A stretch of DNA of 55,113 nucleotides from an uncultured Collinsella sp. GTDB lineage: Bacteria; Actinomycetota; Coriobacteriia; Coriobacteriales; Coriobacteriaceae. The DNA is taken from the NCBI GenBank assembly GCA_934630855.1, contig CAKTWW010000009.1, forward strand, positions 1 to 55,113, given 5' to 3'. The translations under genes were made by a program, and so were the position numbers. Positions 1 through 7,893 of the stretch are shown here, piece after piece; the first letter of the stretch is position 1, and each line of letters begins with the position of its first letter. The notes below the pieces were generated by a model. That model was not told where the DNA came from. It saw nothing but the letters and a program-made list of their open reading frames with translations, and searched no databases.

Positions 1-864
1 GCTACCGACGGCCCCATGGCTCAGACCCGCGAGCACATCCTGCTCGCCCGTCAGGTCGGCGTTCCCTACATCGTCGTCTTCCTGAACAAGTGCGATATGG
101 TCGACGATGACGAGCTCATCGACCTCGTCGAGATGGAGACCCGTGAGCTCCTCTCCGAGTACGATTTCCCCGGCGACGACATCCCCGTCATCCGTGGCTC
201 CGCTCTGGGCGCTCTCGAGGGCGACGCCAAGTGGATGGACGCTATCCGCGAGCTCATGAACGCCGTCGATGAGTACATCCCGACGCCTGCTCGTGACAAC
301 GACCTCCCGTTCCTGATGGCCGTTGAGGACGTTATGACCATCTCCGGCCGTGGTACCGTTGCTACCGGCCGTGTCGAGCGCGGTGAGCTCAAGCTCAACG
401 AGCCCGTCGAGATCGTCGGCATCAAGGATACCCAGAACACCGTCGTTACCGGTATCGAGATGTTCCGTAAGTCCATGGACTTCTGCGAGGCTGGCGACAA
501 CGTCGGTCTGCTGCTCCGCGGCATCAAGCGAGAGGACATCGAGCGCGGCCAGGTTCTTTGCAAGCCTGGTTCGGTTACCCCGCACACCAAGTTCACCGGC
601 GAGATCTACGTTCTGACCAAGGAGGAGGGCGGCCGTCACACCCCGTTCTTCGATGGTTATCGTCCTCAGTTCTACTTCCGTACCACCGACGTTACCGGTA
701 CGGTCAAGCTCCCCGAGGGCACCGAGATGGCTATGCCTGGTGACCACATCACCATCGAGGGCGACCTCATCCACCCGATCGCCATGGAGGAGGGCCTGCG
801 CTTCGCTATCCGCGAGGGTGGCCACACCGTTGGTTCGGGCATCGTCTCCACGATCATTGAGTAA
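1..864 (+). CDS. tuf: Elongation factor Tu, 5' end outside the window
   Basis: EF-Tu, the GTPase that brings aminoacyl-tRNA to the ribosome. The reading frame is open from base 1 (A-T-D-G-P-M-A-Q-T), so roughly the first 100 residues lie outside; 287 residues are visible against about 395-400 for the family. The visible part starts just after the switch region and holds the G4 motif NKCD near visible residue 30, then beta-barrel domains 2 (around [13 protein letters not shown]) and 3 (ending [11 protein letters not shown]). A strong terminator follows directly. Its place upstream of rpmG-secE-nusG is the tufB-like arrangement; no tuf lies between fusA and rpsJ at the other end of the window. 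Confidence 0.98.
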   Translation, partial: ATDGPMAQTREHILLARQVGVPYIVVFLNKCDMVDDDELIDLVEMETRELLSEYDFPGDDIPVIRGSALGALEGDAKWMDAIRELMNAVDEYIPTPARDNDLPFLMAVEDVMTISGRGTVATGRVERGELKLNEPVEIVGIKDTQNTVVTGIEMFRKSMDFCEAGDNVGLLLRGIKREDIERGQVLCKPGSVTPHTKFTGEIYVLTKEEGGRHTPFFDGYRPQFYFRTTDVTGTVKLPEGTEMAMPGDHITIEGDLIHPIAMEEGLRFAIREGGHTVGSGIVSTIIE

Positions 865-891
865 ATTAGCTCTCTGATATAGCTGACTTAG

Positions 892-927
892 AGAACCCGG
901 CACTTATATGGGTGCCGGGTTCTTTTC
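892..927 (+). terminator. Intrinsic terminator after tuf
   Basis: A 12-bp perfect stem (AGAACCCGGCAC / GTGCCGGGTTCT) with a short loop is followed by TTTTCT. It lies 28 bases after the tuf stop and separates tuf from the rpmG-secE-nusG unit. Confidence 0.9.
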
Positions 928-1067
928 TGCAATGGTTATTGAGCCGTTGCTGGTGTTGAAAGGATCGATTCGGTCCTGGGCACACCGTCGATTAGCTCTC
1001 GATGGCTTCATTGATGTGTTCCAAATATGAATGGATCCACCGAGAACCAATTGACTCGAGGTTTTCG

Positions 1068-1097
1068 TTGACAGCACTTACGTAGAGCTGATAAAGT
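1068..1097 (+). promoter_or_regulatory. Probable sigma70-type promoter for rpmG-trnW-secE-nusG
   Basis: TTGACA (1068-1073), an 18-base spacer and TAAAGT (1092-1097), about 45 bases before the rpmG start and after the tuf terminator. Position and match to consensus support it; no transcript data. Confidence 0.6.
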
Positions 1098-1142
1098 AAC
1101 AACTCGTGCCCGTACGGGGCGGAAATGAAAGGTTCAGGATAC

Positions 1143-1292
1143 ATGCGTACTCTAGTTACTCTTGCGTGCACTGAGTGCAAGCGCCGCAACTATACGACCA
1201 CCAAAAACAAGGCGAACATGCCTGATCGTATGGAGATCAAGAAGTATTGCCCCTGGTGCCGTCACCACACGCTGCACAAAGAGACTCGCTAG
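1143..1292 (+). CDS. rpmG: 50S ribosomal protein L33
   Basis: A 49-residue L33 of the large ribosomal subunit. The sequence starts [12 protein letters not shown] and ends HHTLHKETR. Two CxxC pairs (C9/C12 and the CPWC pair near residue 36) make this the zinc-binding form. It is followed within 14 bases by tRNA-Trp and then secE, the common bacterial rpmG-secE-nusG order, and should be co-transcribed from the TTGACA promoter just upstream. Confidence 0.95.
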   Translation: MRTLVTLACTECKRRNYTTTKNKANMPDRMEIKKYCPWCRHHTLHKETR

Positions 1293-1305
1293 TCTCTAGT
1301 CACAT

Positions 1306-1381
1306 ACGCCAGTAGTTCAATTGGTAGAGCATCGGTCTCCAAAACCGAGTGTTGAGGGTTCGAGTCCTTCCTGGCGTGCCA
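1306..1381 (+). tRNA. tRNA-Trp (anticodon CCA)
   Basis: A 76-base cloverleaf. The 7-bp acceptor stem pairs ACGCCAG with CTGGCGT, the D arm includes AGTTCAATTGGTAGAGC, the anticodon loop is CTCCAAA with anticodon CCA, and the T arm carries GGTTCGAGTCC. The 3' CCA is encoded (1379-1381). It sits between rpmG and secE, a frequent place for tRNA-Trp in bacteria. Confidence 0.97.
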
Positions 1382-1390
1382 GTCATTATT

Positions 1391-1421
1391 CCGTAAGTTC
1401 CCATTTGGGGGCTTACGGTTT
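1391..1421 (+). terminator. Hairpin between tRNA-Trp and secE
   Basis: CCGTAAG pairs with CTTACGG (1412-1418), followed only by GTTTACT. The weak T-run suggests a partial terminator or a processing hairpin separating the tRNA 3' end from the secE message. Confidence 0.45.
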
Positions 1422-1457
1422 ACTCATGTATAAGCGCATTGCGCGGAGGTAACCCAA

Positions 1458-1796
1458 ATGGCCAACAAGAAGAACAAGAAGAAGGCTCAGCAGCAGGCTC
1501 CTGCCAACAACGCTGCCGCCAACTCCAAGGTTGAGGCCAAGAAGGCCGTTGCCAAGAAGAACGAGAAGGCTGCGAAGTCCAAGAAGAACGAGAAGCCTGG
1601 TTTCTTCGCCCGCACCAAGAAGTATTTCGCTTCGGTCAAGTCCGAGATGAAGCGTGTCACGTGGCCCGATAAGAAGGAGCTCGTGAACTACTCGGTCGTC
1701 GTTTGCGCTTCTCTGATCGTCGTCGGCGTCGTCATCGCTCTGCTCGATGCTGGCTTTGGCGAGGCTCTTGCTCTGTTCTCTGGATTGAGGGGCTAA
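1458..1796 (+). CDS. secE: Preprotein translocase subunit SecE
   Basis: SecE clamps SecY in the SecYEG channel. This 112-residue protein has a Lys/Ala-rich N-terminal extension of about 50 residues, the conserved amphipathic segment around KSEMKRVTWPDKKEL (residues 62-76) and one membrane helix (about 80-105). It is the short, single-helix Gram-positive form with an extended basic N-terminus. GGAGG lies before the ATG. nusG begins 3 bases after the stop, so the two are translated together. Confidence 0.95.
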   Translation: MANKKNKKKAQQQAPANNAAANSKVEAKKAVAKKNEKAAKSKKNEKPGFFARTKKYFASVKSEMKRVTWPDKKELVNYSVVVCASLIVVGVVIALLDAGFGEALALFSGLRG

Positions 1797-1799
1797 ACC

Positions 1800-2336
1800 A
1801 TGTCTAAGCGTTGGTACGTCGTTCACACTTACTCTGGATACGAGAACCGCGTTAAGTCCGATCTCGAGCATCGTATCGAGACCATGGGCATGCAGGATCG
1901 TATCTTTGATATCGAGATTCCTATGGAGCGCGTCACCGAGATTAAAGAGGGTGGCAAGCGCGAGACCAAGGATTCCAAGATTTTCCCGGGTTATGTCCTG
2001 GTCCGCATGGAGATGGATGACGATGCATGGACGTGTGTTCGCAACACGCCTGGCGTCACCGGTTTCCTGGGCGGCAACGGCAAGCCCGCTCCGCTTTCCC
2101 GCGACGAGTACAATAAGATGACTCGTCGTCCCGGTAAGGGCGATTCGCCCAAGCGCACCTCGGTTGATATCCAGGTCGGCACGTCCGTCCGCGTCACCGA
2201 TGGCCCGCTTACCGACTTTGATGGCAAGGTCTCCGAGGTTAACACCGAGGCTGGCAAGCTCAAGGTCACGCTGATGATCTTTGGCCGCGAGACGCCGGTC
2301 GAGCTCGACTTTAACCAGGTCGCTGTCATCGCTTAA
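1800..2336 (+). CDS. nusG: Transcription termination/antitermination factor NusG
   Basis: NusG binds the RNA polymerase clamp and links it to Rho or to ribosomal protein S10. The 178-residue protein begins KRWYVVHTYSGYENRV, the standard NGN domain. The KOW domain is at the C-terminus (around VRVTDGPLTDFDGKVSEV, from about residue 130). Length is ordinary. It follows secE by 3 bases and precedes rplK by 120 bases. Confidence 0.97.
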   Translation: MSKRWYVVHTYSGYENRVKSDLEHRIETMGMQDRIFDIEIPMERVTEIKEGGKRETKDSKIFPGYVLVRMEMDDDAWTCVRNTPGVTGFLGGNGKPAPLSRDEYNKMTRRPGKGDSPKRTSVDIQVGTSVRVTDGPLTDFDGKVSEVNTEAGKLKVTLMIFGRETPVELDFNQVAVIA

Positions 2337-2456
2337 GTTTTCGTCCGTTCGCGCGAGCGTGCTTCTTCTGTGACTGCTCATCTCAGGAGTGCTTCTAACA
2401 CGTGCGTGCTTACGATATAGCAAGTACTTCACACTCGTGATTCGAAAGGAATGACC

Positions 2457-2885
2457 ATGGCTGAGAAGAAGGTTGCCAACGTCATTAAGCTCCAGATTCC
2501 TGCTGGTGCCGCTAACCCCGCTCCTCCCGTCGGCCCCGCCTTGGGCGCTGCTGGCGTGAACATCATGCAGTTCTGCCAGGCCTTTAACGCCGAGACGCAG
2601 GACAAGAAGGGCGACATCATCCCCGTTGAGATTTCTGTCTACGAGGATAAGTCCTTCTCCTTCATCACCAAGACCCCGCCGGCGGCTCACCTCATCAAGA
2701 AGGAGCTGAACCTCAAGTCTGGTTCCGCTAAGCCCCAGGCCGACAAGGTCGGTCAGCTCTCCCAGGAGCAGCTCACCAAGATCGCCGAGATCAAGATGCC
2801 GGACCTCAATGCCAACGACATTGATGCCGCCAAGAAGATCATCGCCGGTACCGCCCGTTCCATGGGTGTCACCATCGCTGAGTAG
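2457..2885 (+). CDS. rplK: 50S ribosomal protein L11
   Basis: L11 of the GTPase-associated centre. An ATG at 2451 is also in frame, but the Shine-Dalgarno AAAGGA (2445-2450) abuts it and lies at proper distance from the ATG at 2457, which also gives the family N-terminus [17 protein letters not shown]. The product is 142 residues, the family norm, with the Gly/Pro-rich NTD segment [15 protein letters not shown] and the RNA-binding C-terminal domain ending [10 protein letters not shown]. Confidence 0.97.
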   Translation: MAEKKVANVIKLQIPAGAANPAPPVGPALGAAGVNIMQFCQAFNAETQDKKGDIIPVEISVYEDKSFSFITKTPPAAHLIKKELNLKSGSAKPQADKVGQLSQEQLTKIAEIKMPDLNANDIDAAKKIIAGTARSMGVTIAE

Positions 2886-2903
2886 CGATTTCTTTAGGTA
2901 ATG

Positions 2904-2929
2904 ACGGGTGCTCCGACCGGGGCGCCCGT
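2904..2929 (+). other. Hairpin in the rplK-rplA gap
   Basis: ACGGGTGCTCC and GGGGCGCCCGT pair with G-U wobbles around a short loop. No T-run follows, so it is not a clear terminator; it may be a processing site or a protein-binding site on the L11-L1 message. Confidence 0.4.
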
Positions 2930-3002
2930 TATATGTGTGCAATAGGGCACACGATACGATGTGGGAGGGCATAAGCCCGTTTAACCACAGGAGGTAATGC
3001 AC

Positions 3003-3710
3003 ATGGCTAAGCATGGTAAGAGCTATAACGCCGCTGCCGAGAAGATCGACCGCGCTACGCTCTACACCCCCCTTCAGGCTGCCAAGCTCATCAAGGAGCT
3101 CGACACCGCTAAGTTCGACGAGACCGTCGAGGCCCACTTCCGTCTGGGCATCGATACTCGTAAGGCTGACCAGAACATCCGTGGTTCCATCTCCCTGCCC
3201 CACGGCACCGGCAAGACCGTTCGTGTTGCCGTCTTCGCCGAGGGCGAGAAGGCCCGCGAGGCCGAGGCTGCCGGCGCCGACATCATCGGTTCCGACGAGC
3301 TCGTCGCCCAGATCCAGAAGGGTGAGATCAACTTCGACGCCGCTATCGCTACGCCGAACATGATGGCCAAGGTTGGCCGCATCGGTAAGATCCTTGGTCC
3401 CCGTGGCCTCATGCCGAACCCCAAGCTCGGCACCGTGACCATGGACGTCGCCAAGATGGTCTCCGAGCTCAAGGCTGGCCGCGTTGAGTACCGCGCCGAC
3501 CGCTACGGCATCTGCCACGTGCCCCTGGGCAAGAAGTCCTTCTCTGAGCAGCAGCTCGTTGAGAACTACGCTGCCCTGTACACCGAGATCCTGCGCGTCA
3601 AGCCCTCTTCTGCTAAGGGCAAGTACGTCAAGTCCATCTCCGTGTCTTCCACCATGGGCCCTGGCGTCAAGGTCGATCCCGCTGTCCAGCGTGACTTCCT
3701 GGCTGAGTAA
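3003..3710 (+). CDS. rplA: 50S ribosomal protein L1
   Basis: L1 of the ribosomal stalk, and a translational repressor of its own operon in many bacteria. An ATG at 2997 is too close to the AGGAGGT at 2989-2995; the ATG at 3003 has correct spacing and gives [17 protein letters not shown]. The protein is 235 residues and holds the family signature around [19 protein letters not shown]. In most relatives rplJ follows; here a terminator and about 34.6 kb of unrelated genes intervene. Confidence 0.97.
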   Translation: MAKHGKSYNAAAEKIDRATLYTPLQAAKLIKELDTAKFDETVEAHFRLGIDTRKADQNIRGSISLPHGTGKTVRVAVFAEGEKAREAEAAGADIIGSDELVAQIQKGEINFDAAIATPNMMAKVGRIGKILGPRGLMPNPKLGTVTMDVAKMVSELKAGRVEYRADRYGICHVPLGKKSFSEQQLVENYAALYTEILRVKPSSAKGKYVKSISVSSTMGPGVKVDPAVQRDFLAE

Positions 3711-3746
3711 CTGTTAGTTACTGCCTGAGCAAAGCAAGCATTGCTA

Positions 3747-3785
3747 AAGAAGCCCGGTTCTGCCTCGCGCAAGACCGGGTTTCTT
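3747..3785 (+). terminator. Intrinsic terminator after rplA
   Basis: AAGAAGCCCGGTTCT-type arm pairs with AAGACCGGGTTTCTT across a short loop, 37 bases after the rplA stop. It closes the secE-nusG-rplKA unit. Confidence 0.8.
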
Positions 3786-3803
3786 GCTATCGAGCCGCCA
3801 ATT

Positions 3804-3836
3804 CCACCACGAAGGGGACAGGCACCTTTGTGGTGG
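3804..3836 (-). repeat. CCTGTCCC-core palindrome, copy R1
   Basis: CCACCAC and GTGGTGG form a perfect 7-bp stem around the core GGGGACAGGCACC (minus-strand core GGTGCCTGTCCCC). Same core and stem as the copies at 9081 and 11959, in opposite orientation. Confidence 0.85.
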
Positions 3837-3855
3837 TTTTGGTACAAAATCCCCG

Positions 3856-3883
3856 TTGCTCAATGCTTTGCCTGTGTTACACT
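3856..3883 (+). promoter_or_regulatory. Possible promoter of the leucine operon
   Basis: TTGCTC (3856-3861), 16-base spacer, TACACT (3878-3883), about 44 bases before the leader peptide start. Moderate match; position is right for an attenuated operon. Confidence 0.4.
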
Positions 3884-3926
3884 TTAGCGCGATGTAGTGA
3901 ATACCCGAGGCCGAGAGGAGCCAGAC

Positions 3927-3986
3927 ATGTTCAATAACACGCAGCAGCTCCTAGGCCTAGCGCTACTAGATTGGATAGCGCGCTAG
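3927..3986 (+). CDS. leuL: Leucine operon leader peptide
   Basis: A 19-codon reading frame (MFNNTQQLLGLALLDWIAR) with GAGAGGAG as ribosome-binding site 5-10 bases upstream. Five of 19 codons are leucine, four of them CTA, a codon rare in this CTG/CTC-rich genome, with two in tandem. CCTAGCGC (3956-3963) and GCGCTAGG (3980-3987) form an 8-bp hairpin within the reading frame, as expected of a pause hairpin. A terminator follows at 4016 and leuA at 4138. All parts of a classical ribosome-stalling attenuator are present, so low leucyl-tRNA(CTA) should raise leu expression. Confidence 0.85.
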   Translation: MFNNTQQLLGLALLDWIAR

Positions 3987-4015
3987 GGTTGTAATCTCGC
4001 TATAACGATGAGTCG

Positions 4016-4073
4016 TACCCGGGTGCGTTATCGTCCGCCGCTTTTGGGCGTGATGAGCGACACGGGTATTTTT
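4016..4073 (+). terminator. Attenuator terminator of the leu leader
   Basis: TACCCG (4016-4021) pairs with CGGGTA (4063-4068), and within it the CGCC/GGGCG region forms a long imperfect stem; TTTTT follows. ATAACG (4002-4007) can instead pair with CGTTAT (4026-4031), which would consume part of the terminator stem and is a candidate antiterminator. Confidence 0.7.
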
Positions 4074-4137
4074 CTATCTTGGGGCACTCCATCTCTCCTG
4101 AAAGCCATCTGTATCTCAGGCCTATCAGGAGGAAATC

Positions 4138-5673
4138 ATGAGCCGCAAAATCGCAATCTTTGACACCACCCTGCGCGACGGAGAGCAGTCCCCCGGCGCC
4201 AGCATGAATACCGAGGAAAAACTCGTCATCGCACGCCAGCTCGTGCGAATGAACGTGGACGTTATCGAGGCGGGCTTTCCCATCTCGAGCCCCGGTGATT
4301 TTCGCTCCGTGCAGGAGATTGGCAAGATCGCGGGCGACCGTTGCACGGTATGCGGCCTCACCCGCGCGGTGGACAGGGACATCGAGGTGGCCGCAGAAGC
4401 CCTCAAAACGGCTCAGAGGCCCCGTATTCACACCGGTCTGGGTGTGAGCCCCAGCCATCTGCGCGACAAGCTCCATATGACCGAGGATGAGGCTATTGAA
4501 CGCGCTATCCATGCCGTGAAGTATGCTCGTAAGTTTGTCGATGACGTTGAGTTTTATGCCGAGGACGCGGGCCGATCCGACCAGGAATTCCTCGTCCGCA
4601 TTATCGAGGCCGCGGTCAAGGCCGGCGCAACGGTCGTGAACATTCCCGACACCACGGGCTACAACATGCCCTGGGAGTTTGGCGCCCGCATTCGTTATCT
4701 GCGTGAGCGCGTCGCCGGTATCGAAGACGTCACGATCTCGGTCCACACCCACAATGACCTGGGTATGGCCACAGCCCTTGCGCTCGAGGCCGTCCGCAAC
4801 GGCGCGACGCAGATCGAGTGCACGATCAACGGCTTGGGCGAGCGCGCGGGCAACACGGCACTCGAGGAAGTCGTGATGGCCATGAAGATGCACGAGCAGG
4901 ATCTGGACGCCCACACCGACATCGTGACGACCGAGCTCACGCGCGCCTCCAAACTCGTCAGCTCTATTACCGGCATTAACGTGCAGCCCAACAAGTCCAT
5001 CGTGGGCGCCAACGCCTTCGCCCACAGTTCGGGCATTCATCAGGACGGCGTGCTCAAGGCGCGTGATACTTACGAGATCATCGATCCCAAGGACGTGGGC
5101 GCCGCCGGTTCCGAGATCATCCTTTCGGCACGTTCGGGTCATGCGGCGCTGCGCCACCGTCTCGCCGAGCTGGGCTATACCTTTGCCGACGAGGAGTTCG
5201 AGGCCATTTACCAGCGCTTCTTGGAGATTGCCGACCAAAAGAAGGAAGTCTTTGACGAGGACCTGGAGTCGATGATCCAGGAGCGTCAGCGCGAGGTCAA
5301 AGCTATCTACACGCTCGATGCACTTCAAGTTTCCTGCGGCGACCCGCTCATTCCTACGGCCACGGCAACTATTACCGACGAGGAGGGTGAGGCCCACGTG
5401 GTGTGCTCGACGGGCACCGGCCCGGTCGATGCGGCGTACAAGGCGGTCGACAAGGCAATCTCGGCCCACGGCGAGCTGACGGAGTTCAACGTCAAGGCCA
5501 TCACGCGCGGTATTGATGCCATCGGCGAGGTAACGGTGCGTATTACCGCCGAGGACGGCAAGATCTACACCGGTCGCGGCGCAGACACCGACATTATCGT
5601 AAGCTCGGCCAAGGCCTACATCAACGCCGTCAACCGCATGATCCAGACCAATCGCTCCAAGGCGGGCAAATAA
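4138..5673 (+). CDS. leuA: 2-isopropylmalate synthase
   Basis: First committed step of leucine synthesis: acetyl-CoA plus 2-oxoisovalerate to 2-isopropylmalate. The 511-residue protein starts with the HMGL-like barrel motif [16 protein letters not shown] and carries metal-site HTHNDLGMA and GERAGN. The last third is the LeuA dimer/allosteric domain, so leucine feedback inhibition is expected. AGGAGG lies 4 bases before the ATG. It is preceded by the leader peptide and attenuator and followed 42 bases later by leuC. Confidence 0.97.
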   Translation: MSRKIAIFDTTLRDGEQSPGASMNTEEKLVIARQLVRMNVDVIEAGFPISSPGDFRSVQEIGKIAGDRCTVCGLTRAVDRDIEVAAEALKTAQRPRIHTGLGVSPSHLRDKLHMTEDEAIERAIHAVKYARKFVDDVEFYAEDAGRSDQEFLVRIIEAAVKAGATVVNIPDTTGYNMPWEFGARIRYLRERVAGIEDVTISVHTHNDLGMATALALEAVRNGATQIECTINGLGERAGNTALEEVVMAMKMHEQDLDAHTDIVTTELTRASKLVSSITGINVQPNKSIVGANAFAHSSGIHQDGVLKARDTYEIIDPKDVGAAGSEIILSARSGHAALRHRLAELGYTFADEEFEAIYQRFLEIADQKKEVFDEDLESMIQERQREVKAIYTLDALQVSCGDPLIPTATATITDEEGEAHVVCSTGTGPVDAAYKAVDKAISAHGELTEFNVKAITRGIDAIGEVTVRITAEDGKIYTGRGADTDIIVSSAKAYINAVNRMIQTNRSKAGK

Positions 5674-5715
5674 CGATATTCAGCAGGGCATAAGCCCGCA
5701 TGAGAGGGGAATCAC

Positions 5716-6981
5716 ATGGCACGTCCCATGACCGTAGCAGAGAAGATTTTGGCGGCACACGCAGGCTTGGACGAGGTAAAGCCGGGCCAGCTGGTCGAAT
5801 GTGACCTGGACATTGTGCTCGCCAATGACATCACCGCACCTATCGCCATCGATGTCTTTCGCGAGCTGGGGGCGACCGAGGTGTTCGATCGTGATCGCAT
5901 TTGCCTGGTGCCCGACCACTACGCGCCCAACAAGGACATCAAGAGCGCCGAGCAGACCAAAAAGATGCGCGATTTTGCGCACGAGCAGCACGTGACGCAT
6001 TACTACGAGCAGGGGTGCGCGGGCATTGAACATGCTCTGCTGCCCGAGCGCGGCGTGGTGGTGCCCGGTGACCTGATTATCGGTGCCGACTCGCATACCT
6101 GCACCTATGGCGCGTTGGGTGCGTTTTCTACGGGCGTGGGTTCAACGGACGCCGGCGTGGGCATTGCCATGGGGCGGGCCTGGTTTAAGGTGCCGCCGAC
6201 GATTCGCTTTGAGATCAACGGCGAGCTCACGGACGGCGCTACCGCCAAGGATATCATCTTGCACATCATCGGCATGATTGGTGTTGATGGTGCCCTCTAC
6301 CAGGCTATGGAGTTTGCCGGCAGCACCATCGAGAGCCTGTCGATGGAAGGCCGCATGACTATCTCGAACATGGCGATCGAGGCGGGCGGCAAGGCGGGCA
6401 TTATCGAGGTCGATGATGTCGCTCGCTCCTGGCTCAAGGGGCGTTGCGAGCGCGAGTACGTGGAATATCACGCTGATCCAGATGCCGAGTACGCTCGGGT
6501 CATTACCGTCGACGCTGCGGACATTGAGCCGTGCGTGTCGTGGCCGCATCTGCCGAGCAACACCCATCCGGTGAGTGAGAGCCGTCATATCACGATTGAC
6601 CAGGCGGTCATCGGTTCGTGCACCAACGGCCGTATTGAGGACATGCGTGCGGCGGCCGAGGTCATGCGCGGCCATAAGGTTGCAGACGGCGTGCGCTGCA
6701 TTGTGATTCCGGCGACGCAGGCGGTCTTCCGTCAGTGCATGCAAGAGGGCCTGGCCGACATCTTCCTGGATGCTAACTGCGTGTTCTCTACACCCACGTG
6801 CGGTCCGTGCCTGGGCGGCTATATGGGCATCCTGGCGGCGGGGGAGCGGTGCGTCTCCACGACCAACCGAAACTTTGTCGGCCGTATGGGCGACCCCACG
6901 TCCGAGGTCTATCTGGCCTCGCCGGCTGTTGCTGCGGCTTCTGCTGTGACGGGGCATATTTGCTTGCCGTCTGACCTGTAG
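5716..6981 (+). CDS. leuC: 3-isopropylmalate dehydratase, large subunit
   Basis: The large subunit of isopropylmalate isomerase, an aconitase-type [4Fe-4S] enzyme converting 2- to 3-isopropylmalate with LeuD. Of 421 residues, the cluster cysteines are visible in GSCTNGR and PTCGPC, and GADSHTCTYGALG is the family substrate-site motif. It belongs to the shorter LeuC type of archaea, Clostridia and Coriobacteria. Normally leuD follows within a few bases; here a 393-bp gap with two nested palindromes intervenes. Confidence 0.96.
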   Translation: MARPMTVAEKILAAHAGLDEVKPGQLVECDLDIVLANDITAPIAIDVFRELGATEVFDRDRICLVPDHYAPNKDIKSAEQTKKMRDFAHEQHVTHYYEQGCAGIEHALLPERGVVVPGDLIIGADSHTCTYGALGAFSTGVGSTDAGVGIAMGRAWFKVPPTIRFEINGELTDGATAKDIILHIIGMIGVDGALYQAMEFAGSTIESLSMEGRMTISNMAIEAGGKAGIIEVDDVARSWLKGRCEREYVEYHADPDAEYARVITVDAADIEPCVSWPHLPSNTHPVSESRHITIDQAVIGSCTNGRIEDMRAAAEVMRGHKVADGVRCIVIPATQAVFRQCMQEGLADIFLDANCVFSTPTCGPCLGGYMGILAAGERCVSTTNRNFVGRMGDPTSEVYLASPAVAAASAVTGHICLPSDL

Positions 6982-6990
6982 GGTCTACGG

Positions 6991-7099
6991 GGCCCTTCGA
7001 CCTTTGCTCGCTACTGCGGACAGTCCTGGCTCGCACGGAGGCCACATTAAGTGGCCTCCGGCTCGTGCGGAACTTGTATCGAGCAAAGGTCGAAGGCCC
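6991..7099 (-). repeat. Nested palindrome, copy A (core on minus strand)
   Basis: Outer arms 6991-7010 and 7080-7099 are complementary over 20 bases with one mismatch (CCTTCGACCTTTGCTCG type). At the centre (about 7021-7072) lies the conserved core, read on the minus strand as TTCCGCACGAGCC, stem GGAGGCCAC / loop TTAAT / stem GTGGCCTCC, then GTGCGAGCCAGGACTGTCCG. The core is identical to copy D over about 50 bases; the arms are not. Confidence 0.9.
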
Positions 7100-7105
7100 T
7101 GCAGT

Positions 7106-7239
7106 TATGAGGTCTGACATGACATGTTTGCCACGGTAGAGGCCGCTGTACTGCTGAGTAGGGCCAGATGGACCCGCGCCGTGGAAAGGTCTTATCTGAT
7201 ATTGAAACATGAGCTTTTTTGTAGTCGAAACGAGACCGA
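7106..7239. other. Spacer between nested palindromes A and B
   Basis: This 134-base stretch between the two palindromes in the leuC-leuD gap holds no convincing reading frame, terminator or promoter. It contains CATGACATG but nothing I can name. Confidence 0.4.
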
Positions 7240-7345
7240 GGGATTTGATATTTGCTTGCGTTGAGTTCCGCACGAGCCAGAGAGCACTTAATGTGCTCTC
7301 CGTGCGAGCAGGACTGTCCGAATAAGCAAGTAAATATCAAATCCC
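7240..7345 (+). repeat. Nested palindrome, copy B
   Basis: Outer arms 7240-7259 (GGGATTTGATATTTGCTTGC) and 7326-7345 pair over 20 bases with one mismatch. The core at 7266-7320 is TTCCGCACGAGCC, stem AGAGAGCAC / TTAAT / GTGCTCTCC, GTGCGAGCAGGACTGTCCG. Stem bases differ from copy A on both sides, so pairing is kept. It ends 30 bases before the leuD start. Confidence 0.9.
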
Positions 7346-7374
7346 CCGCATTCCATGTTTGAACGGAGAACGAT

Positions 7375-7887
7375 ATGAACTTTGAAGGAACGGTTTTTCG
7401 TTACGGTCGTGACGTTGATACGGACGTCATTATTCCTGCTCGGTATCTGAATAGTTCTGACCATGCGCATCTGGCTGCTCATGCGATGGAGGACATTGAC
7501 CCGACGTTTGCCTCCACCGTTAAGCCTGGTGACATCATTGTGGCTGAGGAGAACTTTGGGTGTGGCTCTTCGCGTGAGCATGCTCCGGTTGCCATTAAGG
7601 CTGCGGGGGTGTCGTGCGTTATTGCTAAGAGCTATGCTCGCATCTTCTATCGCAATGCTATTAACGTGGGTCTGCCCATTATGGAGTGCCCTGAGGCGGT
7701 TGATGCAATCCGTGCGGGCGACACCGTGAAGGTTGATACCGAGGCCGGCGTCATTACCAACGAGCGTACCGGTGAGGCCTTTACAGCTGAGCCGTTTCCG
7801 CCGTTTATTGCCGAGATTATCGAGGCCGGTGGCCTGGTCGCGCGTACGCGGGCCAAGATTGCCGCTGCTAAGGCTCAGGAGGCGTAG
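7375..7887 (+). CDS. leuD: 3-isopropylmalate dehydratase, small subunit
   Basis: Small subunit partner of LeuC. The 170-residue protein starts [23 protein letters not shown] and has the swivel-domain signature [10 protein letters not shown] (residues about 59-68), both diagnostic of the family. ACGGAG precedes the ATG. leuB begins 6 bases after the stop. Because the long palindrome-bearing gap lies upstream, leuD-leuB may depend on read-through of two hairpins or on a separate promoter that I cannot see clearly. Confidence 0.96.
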   Translation: MNFEGTVFRYGRDVDTDVIIPARYLNSSDHAHLAAHAMEDIDPTFASTVKPGDIIVAEENFGCGSSREHAPVAIKAAGVSCVIAKSYARIFYRNAINVGLPIMECPEAVDAIRAGDTVKVDTEAGVITNERTGEAFTAEPFPPFIAEIIEAGGLVARTRAKIAAAKAQEA

Positions 7888-7893
7888 ACGATT

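Noticed and set aside
1413..3518. A 701-codon minus-strand frame across secE-nusG-rplK-rplA
   Set aside because: Antisense shadow of conserved ribosomal genes with the same low-complexity composition.
3890..4137. T-box or LeuO-type control before leuA
   Set aside because: No T-box consensus (AGGGTGGNACCGCG) is present; the Leu-rich leader peptide and terminator explain the region.
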